Below, one piece after another: positions 13,316-14,097 of a DNA stretch of 14,097 bases (positions are counted from its first letter, which is position 1; each line of letters opens with the position of its first letter). Position numbers and translations under genes: made by a program. The stretch comes from Nitrospinales bacterium (GTDB taxonomy: Bacteria > Nitrospinota_A > UBA7883 > JACRGQ01), in the NCBI GenBank assembly GCA_023248615.1, contig JAHFEI010000018.1, forward strand, positions 805 to 14,901. Direction: 5' to 3'. The notes under the pieces are model-generated. The model did no database searches and was not told where the DNA came from. It was given only the letters and a program-made list of their open reading frames with translations.

Positions 13316-13340
13316 GGGAAGGGCAGGGGGGGGGTAGGGG
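13316..13340 (+). other. G-quadruplex motif next to the rpe stop
   Basis: Four G-runs of 3, 3, 9 and 4 bases are separated by 2-base loops (AA, CA, TA), satisfying the standard G-quadruplex pattern. The run of nine Gs is at 13326-13334. It directly abuts the rpe stop codon (13341-13343) and lies on the strand of the converging SDR operon. Confidence 0.6.
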
Positions 13341-13997
13341 CTACGAGTTCGGAAGGGTTTTGAGGCCGCTTATTACTTGCGCGTAATTGGGGGATTTGAA
13401 TACGGCATTGCCAGCCACCAGCACGTTTACTCCGGCGGCAACGATTTTACGGTAGTTGTCCAGCGTCACGCCGCCATCTATTTCCAGCTCCGCTTTGGAG
13501 CCGCACTCTTTAATCATCTTTCGCACTTCCGCCGCTTTCACCAGTGATTGCTCGATAAAGCTTTGCCCGCCGAACCCGGGATTTACGGACATAATCAGCA
13601 CCAAGTCCACATCGCGGATGATATCGCGCAGGGTGTCCGTGCCTGTTGCGGGGTTTAGGGCCACTCCCGCTTTTTTGCCGAGCGATTTAACCAGCGATAC
13701 CGTCCTATGCAGGTGTACGCAGGCTTCCTGGTGCACGGTGATGATATCGGCGCCGGCTTTCGCGAACTCCGGGATATAGGCGTCCGCGTTTTCTATCATC
13801 AGGTGTACATCCAGCACAAGCTTGGTGGATTTGCGGATAGAGGCCACAACCGGCGGCCCGATGGTTATGTTCGGCACGAAATGGCCGTCCATCACGTCGA
13901 TATGTAGCCAATCGGCGCCAGCTTTTTCCACCGCGTTTATTTCCTCGCCCAGTCGGCAGAAATCCGCCGAGAGTATGGAAGGGGCTATAAGCGGCAT
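13341..13997 (-). CDS. rpe: ribulose-phosphate 3-epimerase
   Basis: Interconverts ribulose 5-phosphate and xylulose 5-phosphate in the pentose phosphate pathway. The 218 residues are normal for the family. It is a TIM barrel with APSILSADF at the N-terminus, HIDVMDGHFVPNITIGP (metal-binding His and the catalytic Asp), DVHLMIEN (metal His), MSVNPGFGGQSF (phosphate loop) and EIDGGV (second catalytic Asp). A weak AAGG lies 10 bases before the ATG. It converges on the SDR operon across the repeat region. No Calvin-cycle gene is beside it, so a housekeeping role is assumed. Confidence 0.97.
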   Translation of the reverse strand: MPLIAPSILSADFCRLGEEINAVEKAGADWLHIDVMDGHFVPNITIGPPVVASIRKSTKLVLDVHLMIENADAYIPEFAKAGADIITVHQEACVHLHRTVSLVKSLGKKAGVALNPATGTDTLRDIIRDVDLVLIMSVNPGFGGQSFIEQSLVKAAEVRKMIKECGSKAELEIDGGVTLDNYRKIVAAGVNVLVAGNAVFKSPNYAQVISGLKTLPNS

Positions 13998-14034
13998 CAG
14001 GAAATTACCTTAAACATTTGTTAGATAGTACATC

Positions 14035-14058
14035 AAAAGCGGCTTTTTTTGCCCTTTT
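14035..14058. other. hairpin upstream of rpe
   Basis: AAAAG-C-GGC, a 7-T loop, then GCC-CTTTT form an 8-bp stem with one bulged base. It may be the terminator of an upstream minus-strand gene or part of the rpe leader. The remaining 100 bases before rpe show no certain gene. Confidence 0.3.
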
Positions 14059-14097
14059 AAAAATGCGGCACATCGGCGAACCGCGCTAGAACTGTTT

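Noticed and set aside
13104..13337. 77-codon plus-strand frame across the repeat region
   Set aside because: It lies within hairpins, AT-rich filler and the G-run, with no ribosome site or recognisable protein.
14057..14097. C-terminal end of another minus-strand gene before rpe
   Set aside because: A short open frame ending ARFADVPHF and stop is possible, and another ends just before rpe, but about 13 to 27 codons give no family signal.
1..14097. CRISPR array, tRNA, rRNA, integrase or phage genes
   Set aside because: I looked for regularly spaced repeats, tRNA-like cloverleaf ends and integrase motifs and saw none.

Overview
The window looks like a chromosomal segment of a Gram-negative bacterium of moderately high GC content. 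An outer-membrane beta-barrel protein with a signal peptide, a membrane-bound FadE-type acyl-CoA dehydrogenase and a Cache/PAS hybrid histidine kinase support this. A siroheme/Fe4S protein, a DUF542 protein and an FmdE-like protein suggest anaerobic or microaerobic metabolism, as in Desulfobacterota- or Nitrospinota-like lineages. I cannot fix the phylum from the sequence. TAA ends several intact genes, so the genetic code appears standard.

Layout. (1) 1-3456, minus strand: a beta-oxidation operon, fadE followed with an 11-bp overlap by a FadI-type thiolase that runs off the left edge. (2) 3611-6751, plus strand: a near-consensus promoter and a large hybrid sensor kinase, split by one in-frame TAA between its phosphoacceptor and ATPase domains. 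(3) 6885-7136: a small conserved protein of unknown function. (4) 7228-8687, minus strand: an Omp85/surface-antigen-like barrel. Upstream lie a 27-codon remnant of a TetR regulator and a TetR-type operator placed exactly between a -35 and a -10 box. (5) 8748-10308, plus strand: a CRP/FNR-like (Dnr-type) site and a tightly packed three-gene unit: small siroheme reductase, stand-alone DUF542, FmdE-like protein. (6) 10391-13062, plus strand: NifU-type Fe-S scaffold, TlpA-type thioredoxin, GT4 glycosyltransferase and SDR oxidoreductase, closely spaced. (7) 13088-13340: a 215-bp MITE-like element with 16-bp perfect terminal inverted repeats and strong internal hairpins, then a G-quadruplex motif. 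(8) 13341-13997, minus strand: rpe.

How the parts may work together. fadE and the thiolase carry out two steps of fatty-acid beta-oxidation. The siroheme-DUF542-FmdE unit, with a Dnr/FNR-like site near its promoter, could be a response to nitrosative or anaerobic stress. The NifU-domain and thioredoxin genes next to it fit Fe-S assembly and thiol redox, but may have their own promoter. The most unusual points are the cleanly split kinase, the decapitated TetR locus whose operator still controls an outer-membrane protein, the siroheme/DUF542/FmdE cassette, several -10 boxes lying right at start codons (predicted leaderless mRNAs), and the MITE-like repeat next to a G-quadruplex motif.
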